This document shows, piece after piece, positions 1 through 9,433 of a DNA stretch of 64,000 bases; position 1 is the stretch's first letter, and every line of letters starts with the position of its first letter. The translations under genes and the position numbers were made by a program. Under the pieces are notes generated by a model. That model had not been told where the DNA came from, did no database searches, and was given only the letters and a program-made list of their open reading frames with translations. The DNA is from Laribacter hongkongensis DSM 14985 (lineage in GTDB: Bacteria > Pseudomonadota > Gammaproteobacteria > Burkholderiales > Aquaspirillaceae), in assembly GCF_000423285.1 (NCBI RefSeq), contig NZ_AUHR01000016.1, positions 1-64,000 of the forward strand, in the 5' to 3' direction.

Positions 1-662
1 GTTCCGTCGTGGTGGCACGATGACCGTGGCCCCCGTGAGTGAACCTCACGATAGAAGAAGCCCCGGGTATCGTAAGCGCCGTCACCGCTGACGCTCGCCA
101 GCAGCTCTGCCGGGTCCAGCTGCGACAACAGTTCTTCCGCTTGTGTGGTGTCTCCCTGTCGGTGGCCGGTCATCTCCACTGCCCGGACATCCAGCGTCTC
201 AGCATCAATGGCCAGATGGACCTTGCGCCAGGTCCGGCGGTATTCGGTGCCATGCTTTTTGACCTTCCATTCGCCTTCGCCACAGATATTGAGCCCTGTG
301 CTGTCGACCAGCGGATGCAAGGGTTCAGTCCGCCGCTGCACCGGAATAGTGACGGTCAGGGTGGCCTGCCGCCGGCTGACGGTGCTGAAACAGGGTGCCG
401 GCCACTCCAGCCCGGGCAACTTCAACAGGCTGCAGACCAGGCCGCGCGCTTGCCGCAAGGCGAGCTTGAACAACAACTTCAGTGTCAGCACCGTTTGAAT
501 CACGGCATCGGTGTAAACCGCTGGCCACCCGTTAGCCCCGGTACATCCACCCAGCCAGGTCATGTGGGGTGACAGCCACACCGTCAGATTACTGCGGTTC
601 TGCAGGCTGCGGTTGTATTCAGGCCAGTGGGGGGGGCGATAGTGGAGCTTGTGCGGGTTCAT
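1..662 (-). pseudogene. IS5-family DDE transposase, frameshifted and cut by the window edge
   Basis: The leftward frame opens at ATG 662 (MNPHKLHYRPPHWPEYNRSL) and reads without a stop to the window edge. It shows the IS5 hallmarks: WLSPHMTWLGG near the start, the first catalytic Asp in VDSTGLNICGEGEWKVKKHG, and the second in SVSGDGAYDTR. After that the expected motif (ATVIVPPRRN) continues only in the neighbouring frame. The switch falls in a run of five C on the plus strand at 30-34; one missing base there would explain it exactly. The DDE glutamate and C-terminus are outside the window. The copy is therefore probably inactive, unless the missing base is a sequencing error or the element uses frameshifting. 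Confidence 0.8.
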
Positions 663-719
663 GGGACCAGTCTACCTCGCACTACCCGGGTAGCTCGGCA
701 GGACTTCTGCAACAAGGCC
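1..719 (-). mobile_element. IS5-family insertion sequence, one end only
   Basis: The block holds a leftward transposase gene and, about 57 bp upstream of its start, a terminal sequence ending GCAACAAGGCC near 719. Read inward this is GGCCTTGTTGC, the kind of end seen on many IS5-group elements. The other end lies beyond the window, so element length and target duplication cannot be seen. No duplicate target sequence was identified beside the 719 boundary. Placement of the boundary is by resemblance to IS5-type ends, not by comparing two ends. Confidence 0.7.
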
Positions 720-965
720 ATCTCGCTAGACTATCGGGAGTGCTGGACGCATTGGCCTAACACTTTCAGTGCGCTACCTTCATGTCATAGCAAATTGCTG
801 CTGAACTGCAAGTGGGTTTTAATGGATGTATTTGTTGTCAAACTCTGCGTCAAGCAGCTGCCTGACTGGATGGTATGACTATATGAATATGCAAAAAGTG
901 ACTGTTTGATGTTCTATATCGGCAATGTGTGCAAATAAAAAACCAGTTATTTGTGGGTTTGAAAC
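720..965. other. Short AT-richer spacer, no gene seen
   Basis: Between the IS end and the MdtD-like gene no reading frame on either strand resembles a protein. The last 60 bases are AT-rich. At 940-960 an AAACC/GGTTT inverted repeat with a T run on the minus strand (936-942) could be a weak terminator for the leftward exporter gene. Confidence 0.4.
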
Positions 966-2399
966 TTAATGTTCTTCAACTGTACCGCTGTTTGTTTTTT
1001 GTCCGGCATGAGGATGGAGCTGCAGGAAAATCATCACGGCAATGATGCTCATGATGCCTATGCAGACATACGTGGCATGAAAAGCTGACAGGATTTGCGC
1101 CGGCAAGAGCTGCTGATAGGCATGCTGGCCGACAAATCCGTTGAGGAGTGCCGCCGATGCAGCAATTCCCAGACTCATGGCCAGTTGCATGACGACAGAC
1201 AGCAGACTGTTGCCGCTGCTGGCAAGGTTTCCGCCCAGATCGATCAGGGTCAGGGTATTCATGGCCGTAAACTGGATCGAGTTGACTGCACCGAAGATTG
1301 CCAGATAGACGTAAATGATCCATTCCGGGATCTGGTTGGAAATCAGGGCAAAGCCGGCAATCATGATGCCCAGCAAAAAGGTGTTGATGGTCAGCACTTG
1401 CCGGTAGGAATAGCGTCTCAGCAGGAACGTGGCTGCCGGTTTGGCCGACATGGCAGCCAGCGCCAGCGGTGCCATGGTCAGGCCCGCCTTGAACGGGCTG
1501 TATCCCAGGGCGGTCTGGAAAAACAGAGGGGTCAGGAACGGCATGGCGCCGCTGCCCAGACGGGCAAACATGTTGCCCAGAATGCCGAGGGAAAACGTAT
1601 GGATCCGGAACAGGGCCAAGCTGAAAATCGGCTCGTCAGTCCTTGAGGCATGCAACCAGTAAGCCGCCAGGCTGGCCAGTCCCAGCAAAAGCAGCAGCAA
1701 GACTTGGGCATGGGCCAGTTGCAGTTCGCCCAGTCCTTGCAGTGAAAAGGACAGGGTAACCATGGCGAGGCTGAACAGGACAAAGCCTTTCCAGTCAAAC
1801 GGCAGTGCGGCCACGTCATCGCCCGCGGGCAAAAACCGGCCTGCCACCAGGAATCCAGCCAGTCCGATGGGCAGGTTGATCAGGAAGATCCAGTGCCAGG
1901 TCAGTACTTCCACGATCCAGCCTCCCAGGATCGGGCCCAGCAACGGACCGGTCAGGCCCGGGATGGTGACAAATCCCAATATCCGGACCAGATCCGCCCG
2001 CGGATAGCTTCGCAGGATGATCAGGCGCCCGACCGGCAGCATCAGTGCACCACCGATCCCCTGCACCACGCGTGAGGCGGTCAGCCATTCCAGTGTGGGA
2101 GACAGCGCGCACAGCAGCGATCCCAGGCTGAACAGCAAGATGGCGGTCTGGAAAATGCGCCTGCTGCCAAAGCGGTCGGCCAGCCAGCCGGAAGCCGGAA
2201 TCAGCATGGCCACGGTCAGCATGTAGGCAATCACCGTGGACTGCATGCGCAGCGGGCTTTCGTGCAGGGACCGGGCCATGGCTGGCAGGGCCGTATTGAG
2301 GATGGTCCCGTCCAGCATCTGCATGAAGAATGCGATAGCGATGATCCACGGGATCATCGGACTGGGCGTGGTGTGCGTATCGGTATCTGAAGGTTGCAT
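966..2399 (-). CDS. mdtD: MFS multidrug transporter, DHA2 family, MdtD-like
   Basis: A 477-residue inner-membrane proton-driven exporter of the major facilitator superfamily, close in length and sequence to E. coli MdtD (about 471). Visible family motifs are LDGTILNTALP (residues 29-39), the motif A loop GWLADRFGSRR (71-81), and RVVQGIGGALMLPVGR (110-125). The rest is a succession of hydrophobic helices, including the MdtD-like run NTLTLIDLGGNLASSGNSLL near 385-405. The acidic and His-rich ends are cytoplasmic by family. The substrate is not known; in E. coli mdtD sits in mdtABCD-baeSR, but here the gene stands alone with no RND partners nearby. No convincing ribosome site precedes the ATG at 2399. 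Confidence 0.85.
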   Translation of the reverse strand: MQPSDTDTHTTPSPMIPWIIAIAFFMQMLDGTILNTALPAMARSLHESPLRMQSTVIAYMLTVAMLIPASGWLADRFGSRRIFQTAILLFSLGSLLCALSPTLEWLTASRVVQGIGGALMLPVGRLIILRSYPRADLVRILGFVTIPGLTGPLLGPILGGWIVEVLTWHWIFLINLPIGLAGFLVAGRFLPAGDDVAALPFDWKGFVLFSLAMVTLSFSLQGLGELQLAHAQVLLLLLLGLASLAAYWLHASRTDEPIFSLALFRIHTFSLGILGNMFARLGSGAMPFLTPLFFQTALGYSPFKAGLTMAPLALAAMSAKPAATFLLRRYSYRQVLTINTFLLGIMIAGFALISNQIPEWIIYVYLAIFGAVNSIQFTAMNTLTLIDLGGNLASSGNSLLSVVMQLAMSLGIAASAALLNGFVGQHAYQQLLPAQILSAFHATYVCIGIMSIIAVMIFLQLHPHAGQKTNSGTVEEH

Positions 2400-2651
2400 G
2401 CATCGTGTCCGCGCATCAGCGGTGACGGAAATGCCCGTATTGGCAGTTTCCCGGTGCGAACACCATGCCCGTCGGCCGCCTTTCGATCATAAACCCGTTT
2501 CCGGACTGGCGGCACCGGGTCGCCCTTTATGGCCGGTTTGCATGCCGGCCTGATCTGGCCCGGCTCCCGGGCACGCACTGGCTATAACACAACCAGCCGC
2601 ATAGAGAACGCTGGCGGTCTTGCCTCCCCGTTATTCACCTGACTTCCCGTT

Positions 2652-4082
2652 ATGGCCGAATTCTTTGCCGTTATGCCGGGCTGGGCCATCGCGCTGTTGC
2701 TGGTCGCGTTGGCCGCCGCGCTGTTTTTCGAGGCAATCAACGGCTTTCATGACACGTCCAATGCCGTGGCCATGACCATTTATTGCCGCGCGCTCTCTCC
2801 CATGACTGCCGTTGCCCTGTCTGCGGCCGGCAATTTCGCCGGCATTCTGGCCGGCGGGCTGGGCGTCGCGTTTGCCATCCTGCACATCCTGCCGGTGGAC
2901 CTGTTGCTGGCAACCGACCTGCTCCAGAGCCTGATCCTGATCGGAGCCATCCTGCTCGGAGCCATTTTCTGGAATTTCACTTCATGGTGGTTCGGCATCC
3001 CGCTCTCGAGCACCCACAGCCTGGTCGGGGCCATGCTGGGAGTCGGTGCGGCGCATGGCTGGCTGGTCAACGGCAACTGGCTGGAGGGGGTGCGCTGGAG
3101 TGAAGCCGGTACGATCGGCTTGTCGCTGCTGGTGTCGCCACTGCTGGGTCTGGGGCTGGCCGTGGCCGGCTTGCGGCTGTGGCTGGCATGGCAGCCGCAT
3201 TCACCCTTGCAGGCCGTCCCGCAAGCCGGCAGCCAGCCACCGGTAGCGGCACGCTGGCTGCTGGTTTCGTCGGCGCTGGGCGTGAGTCTGGCACACGGCT
3301 CCAATGACGGGCAGAAAGGCGTGGGCCTGATCATGCTGGTGCTGATCAGCATCGTGCCGGCGCAGTTCGCCATCAATCCGCATGCTTCGGTTGCCGCACT
3401 CGCCGGTACCCGCCAGGCTGTGCAGCAATTTGAAGCCTTCCATGCGGCTTACCCGGCTGCTCTGGCCAGGCTGGTGCCCCCCTCTGCCGGTGTGGCAGCG
3501 GCGTGCCCCGTGACCCGGGCTCATGAATGGTCTGCCCGCTTGAGCCGGACTCTGGCGCAATCGCCGGCAGTGTGGCCGGCCCGGACCCGGCAGCAGGTCC
3601 GGCAGGACCTGCTGTGCCTGAATGCCACCGTGAGGCAGATGCAGGCGCAGTATGCGTGGCCGGCGGAGCCTGCCGCGCAGCTGTCCCGGATGGCGGGCGG
3701 GCTCTTGCTGCTGACCGACTACGCGCCGCGCTGGGTCATGCTGGCGGTGGCGCTGGCCCTGGGTGGAGGAACGCTGGTGGGCTGGAGGCGGGTGGTGCGG
3801 ACGGTCAGCGAACGTATCGGCCAGCAGCCCTTGAGCTATGCGCAGGGTGTGGTGGCACAGACTGTCGGTGCACTGTCGATCGGGCTGGCCAGCAGTCTGG
3901 CGATGCCGGTGTCGACCACCCATGTGGTGACCAGTGCCGTGGCCGGAACCGTACTGGCCCGCCGGGGAGCGCTGCAAGCCGGTACGGTGTCCGCCATCGT
4001 CTGGGCGTGGGTGGCCACCCTGCCGGTTACCATGCTGGTATCCGGCGGGCTGTACCTGTTGGCCATGCGGTGCCTGGGATAG
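2652..4082 (+). CDS. PiT-family inorganic phosphate transporter
   Basis: A 476-residue membrane protein of the PiT family, which takes up phosphate or metal-phosphate with protons or sodium. The two internal repeats that define the family are visible. GFHDTSNAV lies at residues 31-39, and AHGSNDGQKGVG at about 214-225. A second PVSTTHVVTSAVAGTV motif lies near the C-terminus (about 418-433). A long hydrophilic loop (about 240-350) separates the halves, as in PitA. The gene stands alone, divergent from mdtD across 250 bp. The low-affinity E. coli PitA is the nearest well-known relative; the exact ion is inferred from the family. Confidence 0.88.
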   Translation: MAEFFAVMPGWAIALLLVALAAALFFEAINGFHDTSNAVAMTIYCRALSPMTAVALSAAGNFAGILAGGLGVAFAILHILPVDLLLATDLLQSLILIGAILLGAIFWNFTSWWFGIPLSSTHSLVGAMLGVGAAHGWLVNGNWLEGVRWSEAGTIGLSLLVSPLLGLGLAVAGLRLWLAWQPHSPLQAVPQAGSQPPVAARWLLVSSALGVSLAHGSNDGQKGVGLIMLVLISIVPAQFAINPHASVAALAGTRQAVQQFEAFHAAYPAALARLVPPSAGVAAACPVTRAHEWSARLSRTLAQSPAVWPARTRQQVRQDLLCLNATVRQMQAQYAWPAEPAAQLSRMAGGLLLLTDYAPRWVMLAVALALGGGTLVGWRRVVRTVSERIGQQPLSYAQGVVAQTVGALSIGLASSLAMPVSTTHVVTSAVAGTVLARRGALQAGTVSAIVWAWVATLPVTMLVSGGLYLLAMRCLG

Positions 4083-4181
4083 AGGCACGTCAGGCTGGTT
4101 GGGACAAGCAGTTTGCGGTAACTCGCCCGCTGCCGGCGATCTTGGTAAGCTAGCCCCGTTCATGCTGCCTGGGAGACTGGT

Positions 4182-5204
4182 TTGCGTCGTATTGCCGTTC
4201 TGATTGCGGGCATGGGGATCATGTCATGCGTGTGGGCGCAGCCCGCCAGTGTTCCCGCGCCGTCAAACCCTGATGTTTCGCTGGCGGAAAACAGCGAGCT
4301 GAGCCTGAAACCCGGCGAATTCCGCTGGAAGCCGGACATTTCACCGGCTGGTCCGATCACCCTGGTGATCAGCCTGAGCGAGCAGCGGCTGTACGTCTAC
4401 CGCAACGGAATCGCCATCGGGGTCTCTACCATCAGCTCGGGGCGACGCGGGATGGAAACCCCGACCGGGGTGTTCAGCATCCTGCAAAAGCGGGTCAAGC
4501 ATTTTTCCAATAAATACGACAATGCTCCCATGCCGTACATGCAGCGCCTGACGTGGGATGGCATTGCCCTGCACGGCGGATCGCTGCCGGGCTACCCGGC
4601 TTCGCACGGCTGCATACGCCTGCCGCATGCATTTGCCCAAAAACTGTATACGGTGACCGGTTTTGACAGTACCACGGTGATCGTGGCCGACGAGCAGAGT
4701 GCGCCGCCGCAAGTCGCGCGCCCGGGCTGGCTGGCTCCGTCCGTGGTCGAGGGCCAGCCCAAGGCCGTGCCGGCCGGACTGTCGGCATTCTGGGATGATG
4801 CCGATCCGCAGGGCGGGCCATTGTCGCTGCTGCTGAGCCGGCAGGATGCACGCCTGTTCGCCTACCGCAACGGCCAGCTGGTCGGTGATGTGCCAGTGGA
4901 ACTCGACGAGCCGGACGCCCGGGGCCTGGCGGTCTTTACCCTGCTCAGTACTCCGTCTGCCGGCATGACGCTGGACGAGGCACGCAACCTGCAATGGCTG
5001 ACTGTGCACCTGAGCCGTCCGGAGCGGGGGCAGGACATGCTGGAGCAGGTCGGTGGCGCACGTCTGCCGGACAGCTTTGTTCCTGCCATTCTGGGGTCGC
5101 TGTCGGTCGGGACCACGCTGGTCATTACCGACCGTCCGGTGGACCGGCAGCCGGCTTCCAGCGGGAATATGCCGATTCTGGCCGATGAGGATGCAGAGCT
5201 GTGA
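4182..5204 (+). CDS. Periplasmic L,D-transpeptidase, YkuD family
   Basis: A 340-residue exported protein with a YkuD catalytic domain, which makes 3-3 peptidoglycan cross-links or attaches proteins to the wall. Residues 1-20 form a signal peptide ending VWAQ. The YkuD domain runs from about 58 to 165; H131, S141, H142 and C144 lie in HGGSLPGYPASHGCIRLP, the active-site signature. A C-terminal region (about 195-320) looks like a second, degenerate repeat of the same fold (LSLLLSRQDARLFAYRNGQL resembles the start of the YkuD domain). The start chosen is TTG at 4182 because GGGAGA precedes it at good spacing and the signal peptide begins there. Confidence 0.85.
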   Translation: MRRIAVLIAGMGIMSCVWAQPASVPAPSNPDVSLAENSELSLKPGEFRWKPDISPAGPITLVISLSEQRLYVYRNGIAIGVSTISSGRRGMETPTGVFSILQKRVKHFSNKYDNAPMPYMQRLTWDGIALHGGSLPGYPASHGCIRLPHAFAQKLYTVTGFDSTTVIVADEQSAPPQVARPGWLAPSVVEGQPKAVPAGLSAFWDDADPQGGPLSLLLSRQDARLFAYRNGQLVGDVPVELDEPDARGLAVFTLLSTPSAGMTLDEARNLQWLTVHLSRPERGQDMLEQVGGARLPDSFVPAILGSLSVGTTLVITDRPVDRQPASSGNMPILADEDAEL

Positions 5205-5305
5205 TCCTGTTCTAAGTTGCGGATTCTTAATGACATCCAGCGATTTTTGCGTAGAATCACCAGCTTGACCCGGATCGTACGTTTTCTGCGGAATTGTTGT
5301 TGATC

Positions 5306-6016
5306 ATGCTTCGAGTATCTTCTGTCTGGCGCAGCGCAGCTGCGGCCTGTGCCCTGGTGGCGCCGCTGGCGCATGCTGCCCTGCCTTCTGCTGACGAACT
5401 GCTGCGTCTGGCACCGGATGCCAGTCCGCAGGCCATCCGCCTGGCGCTGTCGGCGGCTGGTTGTGCCGAATCCAGCCTGGATGAGCGGCAGGATTACCTG
5501 ACGGTCATCGATTTTTCGCGGCCTTCGCGGGAAAAACGCCTGTGGGTCTTTGACCTGCGCCAGCCGCGGCTGGTGTTCGAGGAGTGGGTCACGCACGGCA
5601 AGAACAGTGGTGGTGACCTGGCCAGCACGTTTTCCAACCGGCCCAACAGCTACCAGACTTCACTCGGCCTGTTCCGCACCGGTGCCACCTACCGGGGCAA
5701 GCACGGTACTTCGCTGCGGCTGGAAGGGCTGGAGCCGGGCATCAACCACAACAGCAAGGCCCGCGGCATCGTGATCCATTCGGCGGCCTATGCCGATCCG
5801 GGCGTGGTGCCGAGCCTGGGCCGGCTCGGCCGCAGCGAAGGCTGCCCGGCCGTGCGGCCGGCCGTGGCACCCGAACTGATCCGGACGCTGAGCCGGGGAA
5901 GCTATGTGTTTGCCTACTATCCGCAGCAGGACTGGCTCAGTTCGTCACGTTTCCTGGCCGGCGCCTCGTGCCGCACCAGCCTGGCATCGCGGCAGGCTGC
6001 ATCCGGTCATCTGTAA
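5306..6016 (+). CDS. Exported murein L,D-transpeptidase catalytic-domain protein (YkuD_2 type)
   Basis: A 236-residue secreted protein with a signal peptide ending about LAHA (residue 24). It belongs to the YkuD_2/murein L,D-transpeptidase family, distinct from classical YkuD. Conserved elements are THGKNSGG, the SNRPNSYQTSLG strand, H158-S159 in GIVIHSA, and the nucleophile C180 in GRSEGCPAV. It probably acts on peptidoglycan stem peptides in the periplasm. ATG 5306 is used; an in-frame TTG at 5294 is possible and would only lengthen the signal peptide by four residues. It follows another L,D-transpeptidase gene by about 100 bp, so the two may be co-expressed. Confidence 0.78.
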   Translation: MLRVSSVWRSAAAACALVAPLAHAALPSADELLRLAPDASPQAIRLALSAAGCAESSLDERQDYLTVIDFSRPSREKRLWVFDLRQPRLVFEEWVTHGKNSGGDLASTFSNRPNSYQTSLGLFRTGATYRGKHGTSLRLEGLEPGINHNSKARGIVIHSAAYADPGVVPSLGRLGRSEGCPAVRPAVAPELIRTLSRGSYVFAYYPQQDWLSSSRFLAGASCRTSLASRQAASGHL

Positions 6017-6113
6017 GTACGTGACGGCCCGGTATTTCGAGTGTTTTTCAGCGCTGGCAATGCCGGGCATTTTTGATGCCTGACGCATGGCGACCCTGTT
6101 GCAGGAACGTGCG

Positions 6114-6359
6114 TCAGTGCTGCCCGCGCGCGTGGGCGTAGAGTTGCTCGCCGCTGAGTTTCAGGCCGTTGGACCAGACCACCTGATTGTCGCTGACCGT
6201 CGCGCTGCGAAACAGGGCCGGATCGGCCAGGGCGCTGAAATCTTCCTGCATGCCCGCTGTCACCCGGGACAGCCACAACGTGGCGCTGATCCCGTTGTCA
6301 AAACCGACGATCATCCGCTGGCCGTGCAGCGGCAGGACCTGTGTAAGGCGAGCAGTCAT
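6114..6359 (-). CDS. DUF2442 domain protein
   Basis: A short protein (81 residues from ATG 6359; an in-frame TTG six bases upstream is possible). The pattern RLTQVLPLHGQRMIVGFDNG, then LADPALFRSATVSDNQVVWSNG, matches the DUF2442 family, whose function is not established. Some members are partners in toxin-antitoxin-like pairs, but no toxin-like neighbour is present here. It is the last gene of a leftward run behind the MATE exporter and murB, 45 bp past the murB stop. Confidence 0.65.
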   Translation of the reverse strand: MTARLTQVLPLHGQRMIVGFDNGISATLWLSRVTAGMQEDFSALADPALFRSATVSDNQVVWSNGLKLSGEQLYAHARGQH

Positions 6360-6404
6360 GGGCAAGTCTTTCGCAGTCAGGGTGATGGAGGAAGAGGGAA
6401 GTCG

Positions 6405-7427
6405 CTACAGGATCAGGGGCTCCGGTTCAAGGTCAATCCCATAGCGTAATCGTATCGTGTCCTGGACATGATGGGCGAGTGCCCGGATGTCCTGTCCATG
6501 CGCACCGCCATGGTTGACCAGCACGAGTGCCTGCCGGTCATGCACGCCGGCGGCTCCCTGGCGATAACCTTTGAGCCCGGCCGACTCGATCAGCCAGCCG
6601 GCGGCAAACTTGATCCGGCCATCACCCGTCGGGTAGTGCACGGCTTCGGGATGACCGGCCAGCACCTGCTGCGCCGCTTCGGCCGACAGCACCGGGTTCT
6701 TGAAAAAGCTGCCGGCATTGCCGAGCTGGCGCGGATCAGGCAGCCTGGCGCTGCGGATGCGGCAGATTGCGTCGGAGACATCCTGGGCGCCCGGCGTGTC
6801 AATGCCGTGGCTGGCCAGCTCGGTGGCGATGGCGCCATAGCCGGTGTGCGGGGTGAAACGGCGCGACAGGCGGAAACGCACGGCCGTAATCAGCCGCCGG
6901 TCCAGCCACTCGTGCTTGAAACGGCTGTCGCGGTAACCAAAGGCGCATTCCGTCCCGCTGACTACGTGCTGCTCACCACTGGCGAGGTCAACGCACACCA
7001 CCGAATCGATCAGGTCGCCAGCCTCCACGCCATAGGCACCGATGTTCTGCACCGGTGCGGCGCCCACCGTGCCGGGAATCAGGCTGAGGTTTTCCAGCCC
7101 GAAGGCACCCAGCTCCAGCGTCTGGCGCACGAAGGCATGCCAGTTTTCACCAGCGGCCGCTTCGACCAGCATGTGTTCGCCGTCATCAGCCAGTACCCGG
7201 ATACCGCTCAGCGCTACCCGCAGTACCGTGCCGGGATAGTCGCGGGTAAACAGCAGGTTGCTGCCGCCACCGAGGATCAGGCGCGGGCCGGCCTGAAATT
7301 CCGGGTCGGTCAGCATGTCCGGCAGCTGGGACAGGTGTTCCAGCGTCAGCAGCCGGGCTGCCGTTGCCGGCACGCCAAAGGTGGTCAGGGGCGCCAGGTC
7401 GGCACGGGGATGGACGGAAAAAGTCAT
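6405..7427 (-). CDS. murB: UDP-N-acetylenolpyruvoylglucosamine reductase
   Basis: A 340-residue cytoplasmic flavoenzyme that reduces UDP-GlcNAc-enolpyruvate to UDP-MurNAc with NADPH, the second committed step of peptidoglycan synthesis. The FAD-binding motif GGGSNLL is at residues 53-59, PGTVGAAPVQNIGAYGVE at about 119-135, and the catalytic Ser240 sits in NAGSFFKNP. The C-terminal PEPLIL end carries the conserved Glu. Length and order match type I (E. coli-like) MurB. The frame is open far upstream, but ATG 7427 (MTFSVHPRAD) fits the family start. It overlaps the MATE exporter stop by 4 bp (ATGA), implying translational coupling. Confidence 0.95.
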   Translation of the reverse strand: MTFSVHPRADLAPLTTFGVPATAARLLTLEHLSQLPDMLTDPEFQAGPRLILGGGSNLLFTRDYPGTVLRVALSGIRVLADDGEHMLVEAAAGENWHAFVRQTLELGAFGLENLSLIPGTVGAAPVQNIGAYGVEAGDLIDSVVCVDLASGEQHVVSGTECAFGYRDSRFKHEWLDRRLITAVRFRLSRRFTPHTGYGAIATELASHGIDTPGAQDVSDAICRIRSARLPDPRQLGNAGSFFKNPVLSAEAAQQVLAGHPEAVHYPTGDGRIKFAAGWLIESAGLKGYRQGAAGVHDRQALVLVNHGGAHGQDIRALAHHVQDTIRLRYGIDLEPEPLIL

Positions 7428-8848
7428 GCAAGGGCCTCGTGCAGGGCTGGCTGGCGGCCATCGTTGAGTTTCTGGCGGGAGACATGCAGCAAGACGGCAC
7501 CGAGGATGAAGGCCGCCAAAGTCAGGCTCAGGGTGAGTGCCACCCAGAACCCATAGGCACCGGTCGGCATGGCATGGCCAAACAGGGTGACCTGGTTGAG
7601 CCCGAGCCAGCTGCCGCCGCCCAGCCCCAGTCCCCAGAACACGACAAGGTGTACCAGCATCGGACCGGTGGTGGACTTGTAGCCGCGCAGGGCGCCGGTG
7701 GCAATGGTCTGGATTGCATCGAAAAACTGGTAGAACACGGCAAACAGCATCAGGCTGGCCGCCAGTGCCACGACCTGTGGGTCCGGCGTGTAGAGCTCGG
7801 CAATCGGGGTGCGCAGGAACAGGATCAGGGTGGAGCTGGCAATGGCGGTGACGGCGCCAAGCAGGATGCCGATCAGGCTGCGGAACCTTGCCAGCTGCGG
7901 ATTGTTGGCACCCAGTGCGTGGCCGACCCGTACGGTCAGCGCCATGGCAAGGCACTGTGGCACCATGTAGGTGAGGGTGGTGAAGTTGATCACTACTTGG
8001 TGGCCGGCCACCACGGTGCTGCCCAGACGGGCGATCAGCAGGGTGACAAAGGTGAATGTGCTGACCTCAAGGAAGAACGACAGGGCAATCGGCAGGCCAA
8101 GGCGCTGGATCTGCCCGATCAGCTGCCGGCTGGGAGCCTCCAGCCGTTGCCAGACCGGGCAGGTGTCGTAGGCGCGGCTGTAGCGGGTATACAGGGCCAG
8201 TGCCACGAAACTGAACCAGAACACGATGCCGGTAGCCCAGCCGCAGCCGGCGCCGCCAAGGGCCGGCAGGCCGAACAGTCCGTGGATCAGCATGTAGTTG
8301 AGCGGTACGTTGAGTGCCAGTGCCGCGAGGCTGACCAGCATGATCGGGCGGGTCTGGTTGACGCTGGATGAATAGGCATGCAGCACGCGATAGAGCAGGA
8401 TGCCCGGCACGCCCAGCGCGGCACCGGCCAGATAGCCGTTGACCTTGTCGGCCACGCTGGTTTCCAGCGACAGCCAGCCCGGCAGCCACGGCATCAGGGC
8501 AAACATCAGGGCGAGGCCGAAGAGTCCCAGTCCGGCTGCTACCCAGAATCCCTGGCGCACCACGGGACCAATACGGTCGAACTGGCGGGCACCGAGCTGG
8601 TGGGCGATCAGCGGATTGAGCGCCATGATGACGCCCGACAGGGTCAGGAACACCGTGATGAGGATGCTGGAGCCGATCGATACGGCAGCCAAATCGTCCG
8701 GGCTGACCCGGCCGGCCATCACGGTATCGACAAAACCGGTGGCGACCTGGGCCATCTGGGCAATCATCATTGGCGTCGCCAGACGCAGCAGCGCCGACGA
8801 TTCGGTGCGCCAGGCACGTCGTGGCGGGGCGGGGATGGCGGAGGGCAT
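7424..8848 (-). CDS. MATE-family multidrug efflux transporter, NorM-like
   Basis: A 474-residue inner-membrane antiporter that exports cationic drugs using sodium or protons. Two six-helix halves are visible. The N-terminal half starts RLATPMMIAQMAQVATGFVDTVMAGR, where the P and the Asp in the FVDT segment are typical of NorM. The second half begins RLGLPIALSFFLEVSTFTFV with the conserved Glu. A further conserved stretch is GALRGYKSTTGPMLVHLVVFW. It is first in a leftward operon and overlaps murB by 4 bp. The substrate cannot be told from sequence. Confidence 0.88.
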   Translation of the reverse strand: MPSAIPAPPRRAWRTESSALLRLATPMMIAQMAQVATGFVDTVMAGRVSPDDLAAVSIGSSILITVFLTLSGVIMALNPLIAHQLGARQFDRIGPVVRQGFWVAAGLGLFGLALMFALMPWLPGWLSLETSVADKVNGYLAGAALGVPGILLYRVLHAYSSSVNQTRPIMLVSLAALALNVPLNYMLIHGLFGLPALGGAGCGWATGIVFWFSFVALALYTRYSRAYDTCPVWQRLEAPSRQLIGQIQRLGLPIALSFFLEVSTFTFVTLLIARLGSTVVAGHQVVINFTTLTYMVPQCLAMALTVRVGHALGANNPQLARFRSLIGILLGAVTAIASSTLILFLRTPIAELYTPDPQVVALAASLMLFAVFYQFFDAIQTIATGALRGYKSTTGPMLVHLVVFWGLGLGGGSWLGLNQVTLFGHAMPTGAYGFWVALTLSLTLAAFILGAVLLHVSRQKLNDGRQPALHEALA

Positions 8849-8926
8849 GGCAAGACATCTACTGCAAAAGCGGAACGCGCGATTCTAGCGCAAAGCCCCG
8901 CCCTCACTCCATGCCGGCCGGCCGGG

Positions 8927-9247
8927 TCAGGCCATGCGGACAGGGCGGGCCAGCCGCAATTCGCAGTGGGTGACGAAGCGCTCGCCCAGCCGGGCATTGA
9001 GCATCAGTGCATCTTCAAAGGTGACGTCAGCCAGATACCAGCCCTGGGTGTGGCGTTCCAGCCGGTAGCCACGGGCGCAGGCCAGTGTCTGCAAGGCGGC
9101 AAGATCGGCAGTCTGGTGACCGGGTCTGGGCAGGCAGTAAAAACGGCCTCGCAGCGTTGAGCGAGGAGCCGGGGAGGTGGCGGGCCGGACTGGCGTTTCG
9201 GGTGCGAAACTGAATTCGGTGGCGGCGTCGGTTTGGCAATCGTACAT
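8927..9247 (-). CDS. Hypothetical protein, 106 residues
   Basis: ATG 9247 (MYDCQTDAATEF) is preceded by GGAG seven bases upstream, which supports this start over longer in-frame ones. No known domain is recognised. The C-terminal two thirds (from about residue 38) alternate strands and helices: RGRFYCLPRPG, ALQTLACARGYRLERHTQGWYLAD, LMLNARLGERFVTHCELRLARP. This suggests a small alpha/beta fold. It sits alone between the MATE operon and oxyR, all leftward. Codon use is like its neighbours. Confidence 0.5.
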   Translation of the reverse strand: MYDCQTDAATEFSFAPETPVRPATSPAPRSTLRGRFYCLPRPGHQTADLAALQTLACARGYRLERHTQGWYLADVTFEDALMLNARLGERFVTHCELRLARPVRMA

Positions 9248-9360
9248 GGCAGACTCCGACGACAGCGTACCCGGTCGGAACGGGCGACGCTTTAGCGGAA
9301 TTTGGAGGGCGCCCCGCAAGTTGTCGTTAAAGCGGCGCCATGATCTCCTGCCGGAGCAGG

Positions 9361-9406
9361 CCAGCCATTCAACCGGTCAGGCAAATGGAATGATTGAATG
9401 GTCTGG
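9361..9406. other. Long imperfect inverted repeat past the min-oxyR operon
   Basis: CCAGCCATTCAA at 9361-9372 pairs with TTGAATGGTCTGG at 9394-9406 (12 pairs, one bulge), enclosing 21 bases. It lies 28 bp beyond the oxyR stop. There is no clear U run, so it may be a 3' protective hairpin rather than a classical intrinsic terminator. Confidence 0.35.
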
Positions 9407-9433
9407 CCAGTGTGCCGGCTGTTCCGGCTGGCG

